A stretch of 64,000 nt of DNA from Hermatobates lingyangjiaoensis (taxonomy: Eukaryota; Arthropoda; Insecta; Hemiptera; Hermatobatidae), in NCBI GenBank assembly GCA_026182355.1, contig JAPFBL010000610.1:186001-250000 (forward strand). The letters are read 5' to 3'. The notes under the pieces are model-generated. The model worked only from the letters and a program-made list of their open reading frames with translations, was not told the DNA's origin and searched no databases. The translations under genes were made by a program, and so were the position numbers. Shown piece by piece: positions 1 to 9,402 of the stretch (position 1 is the first letter of the stretch; every line of letters begins with the position of its first letter).

Positions 1-118
1 TTTAATTAATATTTATTGTTTATTGTGGTATTTATTTAATCTATTATATCAAAAGTTATCGTTGATTATTAATTTATATATATTAATTTGTGGTGAGTTA
101 CCTGAATATATATATATA
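1..118. repeat. Fragment of PLE-type repeat family M
   Basis: Shares the TTTATTGTGGT and GGTGAGTTAC blocks with 13,690-13,960 and 15,050-15,195, where the family carries hammerhead-like motifs. This copy has only the outer part and runs into (TA)n at about 105. No coding potential is seen. Confidence 0.4.
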
Positions 119-120
119 TA

Positions 121-300
121 CGAGTTCAAAATTCAAGAAGAGGAACACACAGAGTAAGGAAACACACTTACAGACTCAAATCTTCGGGTAATCCGTCTTC
201 AGGAGAAAAGAGAAAGGGAGACCAAGCACGTTGTACCATAGACGCAACGGCTAGTAACCAACCCGGTAACCCACAATATATATTAGGGTTGGTTACTTAA
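121..300 (-). repeat. PLE pseudo-LTR fragment, family B, with degenerate hammerhead
   Basis: Family B consists of a conserved block (ACGAGTTCAAAATTCAAG ... GACGCAACGG) seen also at 1,700-1,980, 5,985-6,130, 28,235-28,560, 42,995-43,170 and 46,090-46,270. On the minus strand at 173-206 it has CUGAAGA, an extra C, a GG/CC stem and GAAG in place of GAAA, so this copy is probably inactive. Confidence 0.5.
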
Positions 301-353
301 CATTGCGTCTACAACAATCAATGATCAAACCACAATAAAAAATGGGAAAACAA

Positions 354-396
354 GACTAAGATCTTTCAACCGTAACAAGCGGTCTTCGTCAGAGTC
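354..396 (-). ncRNA. Hammerhead-ribozyme-like motif, family A
   Basis: On the minus strand the motif has a GACU/AGUC closing stem I, CUGACGA, one extra A, stem II GACCG/CGGUU, GAA, and the self-complementary AGAUCU followed by U. All hammerhead core positions are present apart from the inserted base. Family A is the most abundant motif in the window (about 17 copies). Self-cleavage is inferred, not shown. Confidence 0.6.
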
Positions 397-539
397 AAAA
401 ACCCAACTGACTCTGGGGCCTATATATATATTTATTTATATATAGTAGATTCAATAATATAGCGACCGTTTGATAGAATAAGTGTGCTCTCTCTCATCGG
501 GATTCGGTCAATTTTCTAAGATAAAAAATCAAACTATCG

Positions 540-725
540 GTGCCAACGTTTCGGTATTTTAAAAGAGTGTAAAGTGTAGGAAAGGACAATAGTTCAGAAA
601 GGGATGTTTGGGGAAATAAAGGAGTGCAGTAAGAAAGGGTAAAAAAAAATATCCGCTAGCTGCCAACCCTCTTCGATGAGACTATTGCCCTCGTCAAGAA
701 AGAATCAAGTTTGAAAAGCGCGTTA
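540..725 (-). pseudogene. PLE ORF C-terminus and 3' UTR remnant (family A)
   Basis: Matches 26,310-26,500 and 5,385-5,480, where the coding part is clearer. The minus-strand translation of 650-725 resembles the NISNxLFKLDxF and RAI...SSKRV blocks of those copies. It is a short broken tail of a Penelope-like element. Confidence 0.5.
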
Positions 726-779
726 CTAATGTTTATACATATATAATATAGTAATATATAAATATATATTACAATACGT

Positions 780-926
780 TGGCAGCAGGTCTCCTCTTAA
801 ACATATTTGGTTAAAATTTGCAGCAGCTTCTGCACTCACTAGCTTTGCGCTGGTGGCCTCGATCTTTCGGGCGATACTTCTTTCTTCTGGCTGCAGTTGC
901 CATAACATCTGTCCTAGAGACATCAT
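780..926 (-). pseudogene. PLE ORF start fragment (left arm of inverted pair)
   Basis: An open frame from the ATG at 926 begins MSLGQMLWQLQPEER and carries the RKIE, AEAAANFN and CLRGDLLPTY blocks. The same arrangement recurs in at least a dozen copies in this window (for example 27,290-27,447 and 61,035-61,149). All stop at the same position, just before (TA)n. The right arm of the palindrome repeats it on the plus strand at 1,054-1,170. The reverse transcriptase and endonuclease parts are missing, so this is a truncated, non-functional copy. The family assignment rests on the linked GIY-YIG fragments elsewhere. Confidence 0.55.
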
Positions 927-1172
927 TGATATTTTTTTCCGAGCTTTCGACCATGTAAACGTTGTCTCAGAGAGATCGTATCAAGAGTATTTAAGCTCTG
1001 ACTACAAGCAGCTACATGATGACGTTCTTGTCGAAAGCTCGGAAAATATCAACGATGTCTCTAGGACAGATGTTATGACAACTGCAGCCAGAAGAAAGAA
1101 AAATCGCCCGAAGGATCGAGGCCACCAGCGCAAAGCCAGTGAGTGCAGAAGCTGCTGCAAATTTTAACCAAA
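790..1172. repeat. Long inverted repeat of PLE 5' ends
   Basis: The arms are about 795-950 and 1,033-1,172, head to head, separated by about 80 bases. Both contain a GTCGAAAGCTC block where a hammerhead 3' core would be, but CUGANGA is not intact on either side. The plus-strand frame of the right arm (from 1,054) repeats the PLE ORF start with defects. Confidence 0.6.
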
Positions 1173-1179
1173 TATATAT

Positions 1180-1345
1180 ATATTATTTTAATATAAAAAC
1201 GGAAAGATGATCCAAACTGGGCATACTCAAGTTTATAATCGAAGAAGAGTAACACAAAGAGTGAAGAAACACACTTACTGAATAATCAAACCCGTCTTCA
1301 GGAGAAAACAGAGAGGGCGACCAAGCACGGTCGGAGACTCAACGG
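1180..1345 (-). repeat. Family B pseudo-LTR, decayed hammerhead
   Basis: Diverged family B copy. CUGAAGA is present on the minus strand near 1,300, but stem II and GAAA are disrupted. Confidence 0.4.
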
Positions 1346-1663
1346 CAGGTAACACATTAATAATTGACTTAGCTCACTTTTAAACGAGTTTTCCAAAAAA
1401 CTAGAGTTAGAGTATTTTTTTTACTAACACAAACTTAGTGTGTTAGTTAATAAAAAGGAAAACATACATTTACAGTCTCTAATTTTTTTGTTCTAACCAT
1501 CTTCAGGAGAGACAAAAGAGGTTGCATTTTGTCTTGCTCGCTTTAACATCACGATGATAACTAAAACCAAAAACGAGAGACTATAAGTGTATGTTTTGGT
1601 TTTTAAAAGTTTATTTTACAAACACTGAACGTTTGTTGTCCGTTTGGATTGTTTCCATTATAG

Positions 1664-1666
1664 AGA

Positions 1667-1700
<34 letters not shown>
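1664..1700. repeat. (TA)n microsatellite
   Basis: Pure TA run abutting a family B copy. This is a typical boundary of PLE fragments here. Confidence 0.9.
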
Positions 1701-1980
1701 CACTGATAAAACGAAATACGATCCAAACTGGACATAATACGAGTTCGAGAAGAGCAACACACAAAGTAGGGAAACACACTTACAGACTCAAATTTTCGGG
1801 TAATCCGTCTTCAGGAGAAAAGAGAATGGGAGACCAAGCACGTTGTAGACGCAACGGCAAGTAACCAACGGTTTCTCTTTTCCCATTCTCTTTTCTCCTG
1901 AAGACGGATTACCCGAAAATTTGAGTCTGTAAGTGTGTTTCCCTACTTTGTGTGTTGCTCTTTGTTAATCTCGAACTCGT
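1700..1980. repeat. Family B inverted pair with two hammerhead-like motifs
   Basis: A near-perfect palindrome. Motifs lie at 1,787-1,817 (minus) and 1,895-1,925 (plus). Each has CUC/GAG stem I, CUGAAGA, an extra C, GG/CC stem II, GAA, AAUU and U. (TA)n follows at 1,980. Confidence 0.65.
1895..1925 (+). ncRNA. Hammerhead-ribozyme-like motif, family B
   Basis: CUGAAGA, extra C, a short GG/CC stem II with an AUUAC loop, GAA, self-complementary AAUU, U, then GAG pairing with the upstream CUC. Stem II has only two pairs, so activity is doubtful. Confidence 0.5.
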
Positions 1981-2079
1981 ATATATATATATATATAAAC
2001 CTAAACCACAGTTTAAATGTTTAGTAGTTTGGACATTGATTTCTATTGTAAGTGCATAGTTTTGAAATATTGTTACATA

Positions 2080-2245
2080 TATATACATTGTTTAATAACG
2101 CACCATATTTGGCTTGTATCTGTTTCTTACACAATTTCTCCAGTTTCCGAAATTCCTTCCTCGCCTTTTCATTAAAACTATAAAGCTTATCACCAATATT
2201 GCTAGTCAACATATTTCGACTGTACCACATTCATCATCAGGATAA
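2080..2245 (-). pseudogene. PLE ORF start fragment with upstream hammerhead-like motif
   Basis: The minus-strand frame carries EFRKLEKLCKKQ, AKYGALLNN and related blocks of the PLE ORF start. It lacks the CLxEGLLPxY end. Immediately upstream at 2,207-2,241 lies CUGAUGA, extra U, a six-pair stem II with one mismatch, GAA and AUAU. Ribozyme then ORF start is the order seen also at 28,005 and 60,954. Confidence 0.5.
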
Positions 2246-2777
2246 TAATGAGAATAATAGTAATGTATAATACAATGACAATAATTATTTCGAATATTTC
2301 GAATAATTATTCCGAAAAGATTACAGGAATGTGGTTTGGAATTGAGAGGATCCGGAGAAAAGAGAAATAATTTAGCCTTATAATTTATAAATAAGTTACA
2401 TAGAGGATATAATTATAACATAAAATAATGAAAATCCGTTAAGACCACTTATCAATCTACTAATACGTATCCATCAGTGGAATAACTGTACATATATAAC
2501 CTATCCAACCAGACAGATTCAAAATAAAAGCTAAGTATGTCCTAATTTGATGGAAATTTTAGGTCTCGGCCAACTACTAAAAACAAAACTAGGTTTTGCA
2601 GGTAATTTTAAAGAATTGCAAACGAGTGGAATTAAAGAGATGTTGAAGGTTGTCTTATTTTGGCAGCTAGACAAAAAGTGCCTTAACAAAGGAGGGAATG
2701 GAGCCAGATATTCTACTAATACAAGAGATGTTTTGTGCGGAATTCACTTACGATCTCTTGCGTAATAAAAAAAAAAA
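2246..2777. other. No recognised gene
   Basis: AT-rich. A 72-codon plus-strand frame at 2,547-2,765 has no similarity I recognise and no flanking splice or promoter evidence. A poly-A run follows at 2,767. Confidence 0.4.
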
Positions 2778-3130
2778 AAAAAATCTGGAGTGGCCTACAC
2801 TCAACTTTACTATAAATAAATATAATATCAAACTTCTTAACAAAAGTTACTAAACCCTTTTGATTAATGTAATTTTCAAAAAAAAAAAATTAAACTCATA
2901 TCCCACATAATAATGCTCTACTTTTAAAATATAATTTTATTTTGATCTGTCAAACTATGAATGGATTTTATTGTTCTTAAAAGCTTTCAGATTGAATGAT
3001 AAGTTAAAATTTGTACAAGTTATTGGAAAAAAAAATTTTTTTGTCATTTTAAAAATCTGAGAATTTTTTTAGCAATTGCTTTTCTGCCTTAAAGATAATA
3101 CTTAAATTTTAAGACTCTAGAATTCGTAGT
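2778..3130. repeat. Unclassified dispersed repeat (TCTGGAGTGG family)
   Basis: Begins with TCTGGAGTGGCCTACACTC, which also starts copies at about 53,028, 58,567 and 59,167. An AT-rich body follows. The nature of the family is unknown to me. Confidence 0.5.
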
Positions 3131-3244
3131 TTAGGAGGAAATAAAAATGTTTACACAAAAATGGTTCTCATTTTTTGGGGAGCAATTATAATTAAGGGAT
3201 TATAATTATAATAATAATTATATATATATATACATATTATAATT

Positions 3245-3335
3245 ATGATCAAACCACAATAAGAAATGGGAAAACAAGACTAAGATCTTTCAACCATAAC
3301 AAGCGGTCTTCGTCAGAGTCAAAAACCCAATTGTT
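3245..3335 (-). repeat. Family A pseudo-LTR fragment with hammerhead-like motif
   Basis: The motif at 3,278-3,320 (minus) has the complete family A pattern, with one G-to-A change in stem II. Confidence 0.55.
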
Positions 3336-3439
3336 ATTTCAATTGTTTATGTGAAATCTTTTTATATATTATAATATATTACATTACAATTATATTATGA
3401 TTATTATGAGAATAATAATAATTATAATCATAATAATAA

Positions 3440-3700
3440 GCAGCAAGCTTTGTAGAGACAGCACGAGGCAAGGACTTACGATAATTCATAGATGAACGAA
3501 TGGGGACAAAAAGGTGAATCCTATTCAGGAGGACTGAGGCACCGGCATGAAGTAATGTGCAAACGGTTTCCGTGTCGGGTATTGCCAGGAAATAGGATGT
3601 GGTTTTTTAGTGGGTCGGGACCCCCAACCCCACATACCCTAAGCAAGACGTCTTGCTAAGGGATCTGATGAACAGATTTTTCACACATTCTACGAGAAAA
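3440..3700. repeat. GC-richer repeat remnant, unclassified
   Basis: A block of higher GC than its surroundings, containing TGGGTCGGGACCCCCAAC and an AAGACGTCTT palindrome. It looks like the end of a retroelement, but no coding frame or tail identifies it. Confidence 0.3.
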
Positions 3701-3872
3701 AAAATAATCAAATAATTTTTATATTTTATTGTAAAAAAATATATTTCCTGTTGCTTTAAGAATCTTTAAGTTTTTTAAGATTTTTGCCTCAAAGATAATG
3801 CCAAAAATTTCAAAACTATAAATTAGTAGTTTAAAAGAAAAAAAAATGTCTAAAAACACATTTTTTTAGAGA

Positions 3873-3879
<7 letters not shown>

Positions 3880-3942
<63 letters not shown>
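3880..3942. repeat. (GA)n microsatellite
   Basis: About 60 bases of AG dinucleotides. Confidence 0.95.
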
Positions 3943-3943
<1 letters not shown>

Positions 3944-3984
3944 AAAAGCGGGAAGATAAATAGATAGCCGGACAGGCATATATC

Positions 3985-4165
3985 TATATATATATATTTA
4001 TATATCAATGATAAAACCACAATATGAAATGAGAAAACAAGACTTAGATCTTTCAACCGTAACAAACGGTCTTCGTCTGAGTCAAAAAACCAACTGAAAC
4101 ACTATATGCAGAGAACATCTGGTGAGAACATTTTTCTTATTGTGGTTTGATCATTGATATATATA
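3985..4165 (-). repeat. Family A pseudo-LTR with mutated hammerhead
   Basis: The motif at 4,041-4,083 has CAGACGA where CUGACGA is expected, so U4 of the core is lost. It ends in (TA)n. Confidence 0.5.
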
Positions 4166-4169
4166 TAGG

Positions 4170-5100
4170 GGAGAGAGAGAGAGAGAGAGAGAGTATACAT
4201 TGGTTTGTATGTATTGGTTATTGTTTTAATTTATTTTAGTTCAGTGTGATGAATTTGATTTACTTTACCATTTTTATATGGCGCTATTTTCCAGTTTTTG
4301 TTTAATAAATATAATGACCTATATAAATTATTTTGATTTTCTACAAGTTTTTATATTTTTTGGTAAATTGGTATTGGTTTAATATACTACTTCTAGTCAA
4401 AAAAATAGATTAATTTTCTTTGGGAGGAAGGATTGTTTGAGGGTGGTTTTTTCCCCGGGGGTTTTTTCCTGCACATGGAAGATACGACAGGACGTGGAGC
4501 GTACCGTACCTAAGACTCTAATATACACTACCTGCCTTAGCTTATATATTTCTCTTAACTTTTATGCCTCACTTAACTTAAAACGAATTCAACCATAGTA
4601 TGTTTGTACAGAGAGAGATTTTTTTAATTTTTTTTTAACATTATTTTACTTTCCTTTCTAATTATCACCTAGACTTTCTTCCCCTTCTCTCAATTCAGGC
4701 CATTGCAGCACTTCCACACGTTTCATTATCTTTGTCGCTTCATCCTACGTCACATCTCTAAACAAAATTTTCATTAGAAATTTACGCCTATGTCATTGCC
4801 TTCGTAATTCGAAGTACCACTACTTAAAATCACTTTTATGAATTAAATAAACAAATAATTTGAATATTTCAGATGATAAAAATAAATACTATTTACAATT
4901 ATAGTAAATCCTTATCAAGTTGGCTTGTAAATGATTCATAAATGTTATATATGTCAGGGCCACTGATTAAACTACACGAGTTATTTCTCTGGAGGCCACT
5001 TCAACCTAATAGTCGTTATCTCCCTACTTTACCTGTGTCTACCTCTGTAAAACTTGAACACACTTTGCTCTGATTGTGTGTGTGTGTATGTGTGTGTATC
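4170..5100. other. No recognised gene
   Basis: AT-rich single-copy-looking DNA with a (TG)n stretch at about 5,078-5,100. No exon or repeat family was identified. Confidence 0.4.
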
Positions 5101-5106
5101 TATATA

Positions 5107-5385
5107 CATATATATAAAGATTTCACATAAACACGTGAAATAACAATCATTGATCAAACCACAATATGAAATGAGAAAACAAGACTAATATCTTTCAACT
5201 GTAACAAGCGGTCTTTGTCAGAGTCAAAAACCCAGACGTCAGAGTCAGGTGGGTTTTTAACTCTGACGAACACCGCTTATTACGGTTGAAAGATCTTAGT
5301 CTTGTTTTCCCATTTCATATTGTGGTTTGATCAATGATTGTTATTTCACGTGTTTATGTGAAATCTTTTTATATATATATATATA
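5107..5385. repeat. Family A head-to-head inverted pair
   Basis: Hammerhead-like motifs are at 5,183-5,225 (minus) and 5,259-5,301 (plus). Both arms end with an ATTTCAC...GTGAAAT hairpin and (TA)n on the outside. Confidence 0.65.
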
Positions 5386-5394
5386 CTCTGCTAG

Positions 5395-5605
5395 CTGTCA
5401 ACCCTCTTAGAAGAGGCTAGCCTCTTAATTGCCCTCGTAACAAAAGTATCAAGTTTGAAGAGACCGTTACTAATGTTTATAATATTTGATCTATTAAATT
5501 TAATTAGAGACGATTCAATAATATTTCTTAACAACATTGATTTTTCATAGGTAATAAATTTAGCTCCTGTCCAATCAATATGATGATTTTCTTTTTTTTA
5601 TATGC
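5395..5605 (-). pseudogene. PLE ORF C-terminal fragment (family A)
   Basis: Minus-strand coding blocks include HIDWTG, KFITYEKS, LLRNIIESSLIKFN and NISNGLFKLD, all shared with the intact-looking copy at 26,424-26,630. This is the region after the GIY-YIG domain in Penelope-like elements. A short duplication near 5,425 breaks the frame. Confidence 0.6.
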
Positions 5606-5659
5606 AAAAATAAGGCACTACTTTTTTCCTGTCTACTTATGTTGTATTGGTGGTGTTTT

Positions 5660-5845
5660 ATACGTGTAAGAATGGGAGGGAAGAGTAGTATTTTAAAAGG
5701 GTGAAAGCGCAGGAAAGGAATAATGTCCAGAAAGTGATGTTTGGGGATGTTTTCTGCATCTAGTGTTTCAGTTGGGTTTTTGACTCTGACAAAGACCGCT
5801 TCTTAGGGTTGAAAGATCTTAGTCTTCTTTTCCCATTTCTTATTA

Positions 5846-5850
<5 letters not shown>
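5660..5850 (+). repeat. PLE family A 3' UTR piece joined to pseudo-LTR
   Basis: Shares its first part with the 3' UTR at 26,300-26,400 and its second part with family A. The motif at 5,782-5,824 has CUGACAA in place of CUGACGA. The two parts are in an orientation not found at 26.2 kb, so a rearrangement junction lies near 5,745. Confidence 0.45.
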
Positions 5851-5893
<43 letters not shown>

Positions 5894-5931
5894 TTGTGTG
5901 TGTCTGCGTATGTGTGTGTGTGTGTTTGTTT

Positions 5932-5967
<36 letters not shown>

Positions 5968-5978
5968 ATATATATATA
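5850..5978. repeat. Compound (TA)n (TG)n microsatellite
   Basis: TA run followed by interrupted TG runs and a second TA run. Confidence 0.9.
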
Positions 5979-5984
5979 TAACAG

Positions 5985-6130
5985 TTCAAAATTGAAGATA
6001 GCTAGCACGTGAAAGTAAAAGAAACACACTCACAGACTCAAATTTTTGGGTAATCTGTCTTCAAAGAGAAAAGAGAAAGGGAGACCAAGCACATGGTAAA
6101 CGCAAAGTCTAGTAACCCTAGTAACGGCTA
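5985..6130 (-). repeat. Family B pseudo-LTR, decayed hammerhead
   Basis: Family B block with several substitutions in the core. The GAAA position reads AAAA-like on the minus strand. Confidence 0.45.
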
Positions 6131-6149
6131 TAACTTATATATATATATA

Positions 6150-6285
6150 TTGTTAAAAATTTTGCCAATTTTTATTCTTGTCCTTTTGCGAGTGAATTTT
6201 TCAAACTTTCTGAATATGGATTTCCACCTTTCCGGTAAGATATAAAGTAATTCGCCAAATCTTTTATTCTTCATATCCATTTTTA
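6150..6285 (-). pseudogene. PLE ORF start fragment
   Basis: The minus-strand frame reads MDMKNKRFGELLYILPERW followed by FRKFEKFTRKRT and GKIFN. It is a close relative of the copies at 51,550-51,930. It ends at (TA)n on its 3' side. Confidence 0.6.
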
Positions 6286-6476
6286 TCGCTTTTTTACAAA
6301 CTCACAATAAATAATAAATATTCTGAAGGATTCCAATGTTTCTTAATATTCTAAAGAAATCTACAAGAAATTCGAGATTGAAAAACAAGAAAGAAGTTTA
6401 GCACAGTGTGAAGAAGAACTATCTACCATTCATAGGGAATTGGATGAATAGACCAACAACATCCCTCTAATGCACA

Positions 6477-6540
6477 GGTGTCAAACATACTGCCCGCGGG
6501 CCGGATCCGGCCCACTTGGGGTTCGATCCGGCCCGAGGTA
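6477..6540. mobile_element. Truncated hAT-type element end
   Basis: Begins ACAGGTGTCAAAC and continues with a GC-rich GGGCCGGATCCGGCCC stretch, a layout seen at the termini of hAT MITEs in many animals. The other end is not present nearby. Confidence 0.4.
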
Positions 6541-6549
6541 TAAATAAAT

Positions 6550-6725
6550 ATGCATTATATATATAACTTTAAATTACACAAAGCACGACACAGAAAAGAG
6601 AATACAAAGAAAACTTTTAGAATTCAATATTTCGAACTGTTGTTCGTCATCAGGAGAGTAGACTAGAAGAGAGGACGAAGTGAGAGAGATCTCCCCACGT
6701 CGAAGAACGGAGCGCGAATCATTAT
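6550..6725 (-). repeat. PLE pseudo-LTR, family J
   Basis: A close copy of 60,205-60,367, where it lies just downstream of a GIY-YIG reading frame. Microsatellites (TA/ATC) flank it. Confidence 0.6.
6623..6656 (-). ncRNA. Hammerhead-ribozyme-like motif, family J
   Basis: CUC/GA closing pairs, CUGAUGA, extra C, stem II GAAC/GUUC with an AACA loop, GAA, self-complementary AUAU, then U. Core residues are all intact. Confidence 0.65.
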
Positions 6726-6778
6726 TATATATATATCATCATCATTATATCATTATATCATATATATATCATCATCAT

Positions 6779-6780
<2 letters not shown>

Positions 6781-6809
<29 letters not shown>

Positions 6810-7018
6810 ATTTCACATAAACATGTGAAATAACAATCAATGATCAAACCACAATAAGAAAATGGGAAAACAAGACTAAGATCTTTCAACCGTAACAAGC
6901 GGTCTTCGTCAGAGTCATAAAACCCAACTGACTCTGACGTCTCGGTTTTTGACTCTCACAAAGACTGCTTGTTACGGTTAAAAGATCTTAGTCTTGTTTT
7001 CCCATTTTCTTATTGTGA
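6781..7018. repeat. Family A inverted pair
   Basis: Motifs are at 6,874-6,916 (minus, intact core) and 6,951-6,993 (plus, CUCACAA, decayed). (TA)n borders the left side. Confidence 0.6.
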
Positions 7019-7019
7019 T

Positions 7020-7146
7020 TAGACTCAATGTCTCCAACCGTCTCTGAACCAGTGCGTTTGGTTTCCCTCTCTTATCTCTCCTGAAGACGGTTCAAACCAA
7101 AAATTAGAGACTGTAAGTGTGTTCTTTTGATTTCTCTATGTTTCTT
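7020..7146 (+). repeat. PLE-type pseudo-LTR, family C
   Basis: The motif at 7,076-7,112 has CUGAAGA, extra C, GGUU/AACC and then AAAA in place of GAAA. Other copies are at 13,420-13,560, 45,450-45,590 and, on the minus strand, 1,478-1,515. All lack G12 or another core base, so the family looks inactive. Confidence 0.5.
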
Positions 7147-7157
7147 TCTCTATATTG

Positions 7158-7206
<49 letters not shown>
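7147..7206. repeat. (TA)n microsatellite
   Basis: About 60 bases of TA, at the 3' end of a family C copy. Confidence 0.9.
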
Positions 7207-7213
<7 letters not shown>

Positions 7214-7496
7214 ATGCGTTTCGAATATTTGTTTGGAATAGGATAAGTAAGTTGTATAAACTCCAGATGAATGTATACGTATAGAAAAAATGCCATCTAA
7301 TTGATCATTTCAATTGTTAAGTCTTGTTCCAATAATGAATTTAACTTATATTGACTATTCCGGAATTTACATTGATTAATATTGTAGTTACGGTCACCTA
7401 AAAAATCTATATACTTATAAAAACTCTGATAACTGATCTTGTTTATTTCATTTCTTACCACCTTTCATTGTCTGAATAAATAATAAAATATAATTA

Positions 7497-7566
7497 ATTT
7501 TGTGGGAATCGAAACCACGACCTTTGCATTGAAGGTCTAATGCACTACGCTCTCCGCCAAGGGGTC
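7497..7566 (-). repeat. tRNA-like sequence (probable SINE head)
   Basis: The minus strand has a GGTTTCGATTCCC B-box-like block and an upstream GGCGGAGAGCGTAG A-box-like block with tRNA spacing. No clean acceptor stem is formed. A tRNA-derived SINE head or tRNA pseudogene is more likely than a working tRNA gene. Confidence 0.4.
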
Positions 7567-8009
7567 TTTGTTACAGTATAGTTCCAAAACCTGATATAAA
7601 TAACGTAAGGTTTGTATAAGTCAACTAAAGATGAAGCCTTGCTTGTTATGCAAAGGGGAAACTTGAAATATCTGTTAATTTCAGTTTATACTGGATCATT
7701 CAAATAAATATTAAAGAAAACAGTGATTAATATATGTTTTTACAAATATCGGCAATAAAAAGAAAGAAGAATGAAAAATAAATTCCCTTAACATAAGTCA
7801 AGTAAAATTACTGACTCCAGATGTAAAATCTATTTCTTTTATAGAATAAACCTAACCCGTTTTTTTTCTAGGAAAGATTTTAGTCCCATGTTTGGAATTT
7901 TATTGTTGTTTAAGCGATGTTTTTTTATAGCGCGTATTTACTTTTAATTGTTGGTGTATTCTCTGCGTCAAGGGATTTTGGACTTCACTTCCAAAACATA
8001 AGCATGAAT
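7567..8009. other. No recognised gene
   Basis: AT-rich, with no frame or repeat recognised up to the Helitron remnant. Confidence 0.35.
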
Positions 8010-8353
8010 TCAAAAAAGGAGCTCCTGTCATGTTTTTGAGAAATGTTGATCTACCACGCTAATATAATGAAACAAGACTAATAACTGAGGAGTTTTACGA
8101 TAAAGTCATTGTTTGTAAAATTATCGCATCGCCAGTTTCAAGGGTAAATAGTTTGAATTCCATGATTGAAATTTTGTTTTATCTAAAGAGGGCAAGGGTT
8201 TCTTTTTCAAGGATTCAATTTCCAATTGAGTTAGCATTTGCCATGACTATTCATAAGTCTCAAGGAGAGACTCTAGAGAAAGTTTTAGTTCATTTAGGTA
8301 AAGCAGTATTTCAACATGGCCAATTACATGTTGCTCTCAGTAGAGTCATTTAG
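8010..8353 (+). pseudogene. Helitron Pif1-type helicase C-terminal remnant
   Basis: The coding blocks in order are GAPVMFLRN, TRLITEEFYDKV, FPIELAFAMTIHKSQG, TLEKVLVHLGK and HGQLHVALSR. These are the last motifs (V and VI region) of the Pif1-like helicase of Helitron rolling-circle transposons, which normally runs to well over 1,000 residues. Here only about 110 residues survive and an in-frame stop breaks the upstream part. A second copy of the same fragment lies inverted at 25,780-26,150. It cannot be functional. Confidence 0.8.
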
Positions 8354-8569
8354 AGTTTATCTGCATTTACGTGAACATGATTACATTAAAAAGTAAGGTT
8401 TAATGCAATTAAACCTCAACCTTACTATTAAATTAATAGACTGCCCGTGACCCGGGTCACAATCTTCCGTCTCCCCAATTTTCCGTGGAGATAGAGACCT
8501 GAAATTAAAATTTATTATTTATTACCTGAATAGTGTTATATAAAACAAAATCATCACTATATTCCCAAA

Positions 8570-9160
8570 ATTGAAGCCAGGGTAGCAAGTGTCTTGCGTG
8601 CTCGCCGATGACAGTAGTGAAAATGTATTATATACGAGTATAAATGTAACAAATAATTTTCTTAAAATTAATATTTGCGTAATATAAACACTGGTAATAA
8701 ACTAAAGGCATGGAGCCAAGGTAGCCCACTGGCTTGCGTGCTCACCGATAACAGTAGCTCATATATGAGCCGTTTATTTTGAAAGTGGCCTAATTCCATT
8801 TTCCAAAAAAATTTAGCTAGCTATTTAAATAATTACATTTTTACATTATCTTTACCTTTTGCAGCAAATTGTACAAAATTTATTTAAAATTACTAAGTTT
8901 TTTTATAACAAAAATTAGTTGATAAATAAAATGACAATATTTTTAAATTTTGTAAAACGCAAACCCTTAAATATCTCGATTTTAACATAAATGGAATTAG
9001 GCCACTTTCAAAATAAGCGGCTCATATATTAAAAATAAATGTAAAAAAAAAATTTTTGGAATTTAAAATTTGAATAATAAAAACAATGATAATAAAGCAA
9101 AGGCATGGATCCAGAGTAGCCAGTCACTTGCGTGCTCGCCTATACAGTAGTGAAAATGTA
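8570..9160. repeat. Degenerate interspersed unit with tRNA-A-box-like core
   Basis: Three copies (near 8,575, 8,710 and 9,100) of a block containing GTAGCCCACTGGCTTGCGTG and then CTCGCCGATGACAG. Two more are at 12,190 and 12,315. The block looks like half of a tRNA-type promoter, but no B box follows. Confidence 0.4.
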
Positions 9161-9311
9161 TTGAATTGATGTTTTATTTATTTATATGATAAAATAAATT
9201 ATTTTTATTTCGCTAAATATACTTGCTGTGTATATTATGAATACTATATCAAAAGCTTGGGCCATATAAGAATCTGTTACCGTGCCTTAATAACAAGAAA
9301 CAATAATTAAA

Positions 9312-9389
9312 ATTATCCCTGTCAATCATGTTCAGTGAGTTAATTTCAATAACTATTGCTATAATTTCTAAGAGACACAAAGGGCCACG
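9312..9389. repeat. Direct repeat flanking a Helitron (left)
   Basis: About 78 bases starting ATTATCCCTGTCAA, repeated with a few changes at 10,767-10,844 on the other side of the Helitron. Confidence 0.7.
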
Positions 9390-9402
9390 TTTATAATTAT
9401 AA

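Noticed and set aside
1020..1060. Hammerhead with AUGAUGA and GUCGAAAGCUC
   Set aside because: GAAAGCU is present, but the 5' core is not CUGANGA and stem II does not fit the spacing in either arm.
853..1167. 104-codon plus-strand frame
   Set aside because: Crosses the loop of an inverted repeat. The first part is antisense to the PLE start in the left arm.
7497..7566. Functional tRNA gene
   Set aside because: B-box-like sequence is good, but no matching acceptor stem can be drawn and the A box is irregular.
8446..8460. GTGACCCGGGTCAC palindrome as a Helitron 3' hairpin
   Set aside because: No CTRR terminus follows at the required distance.
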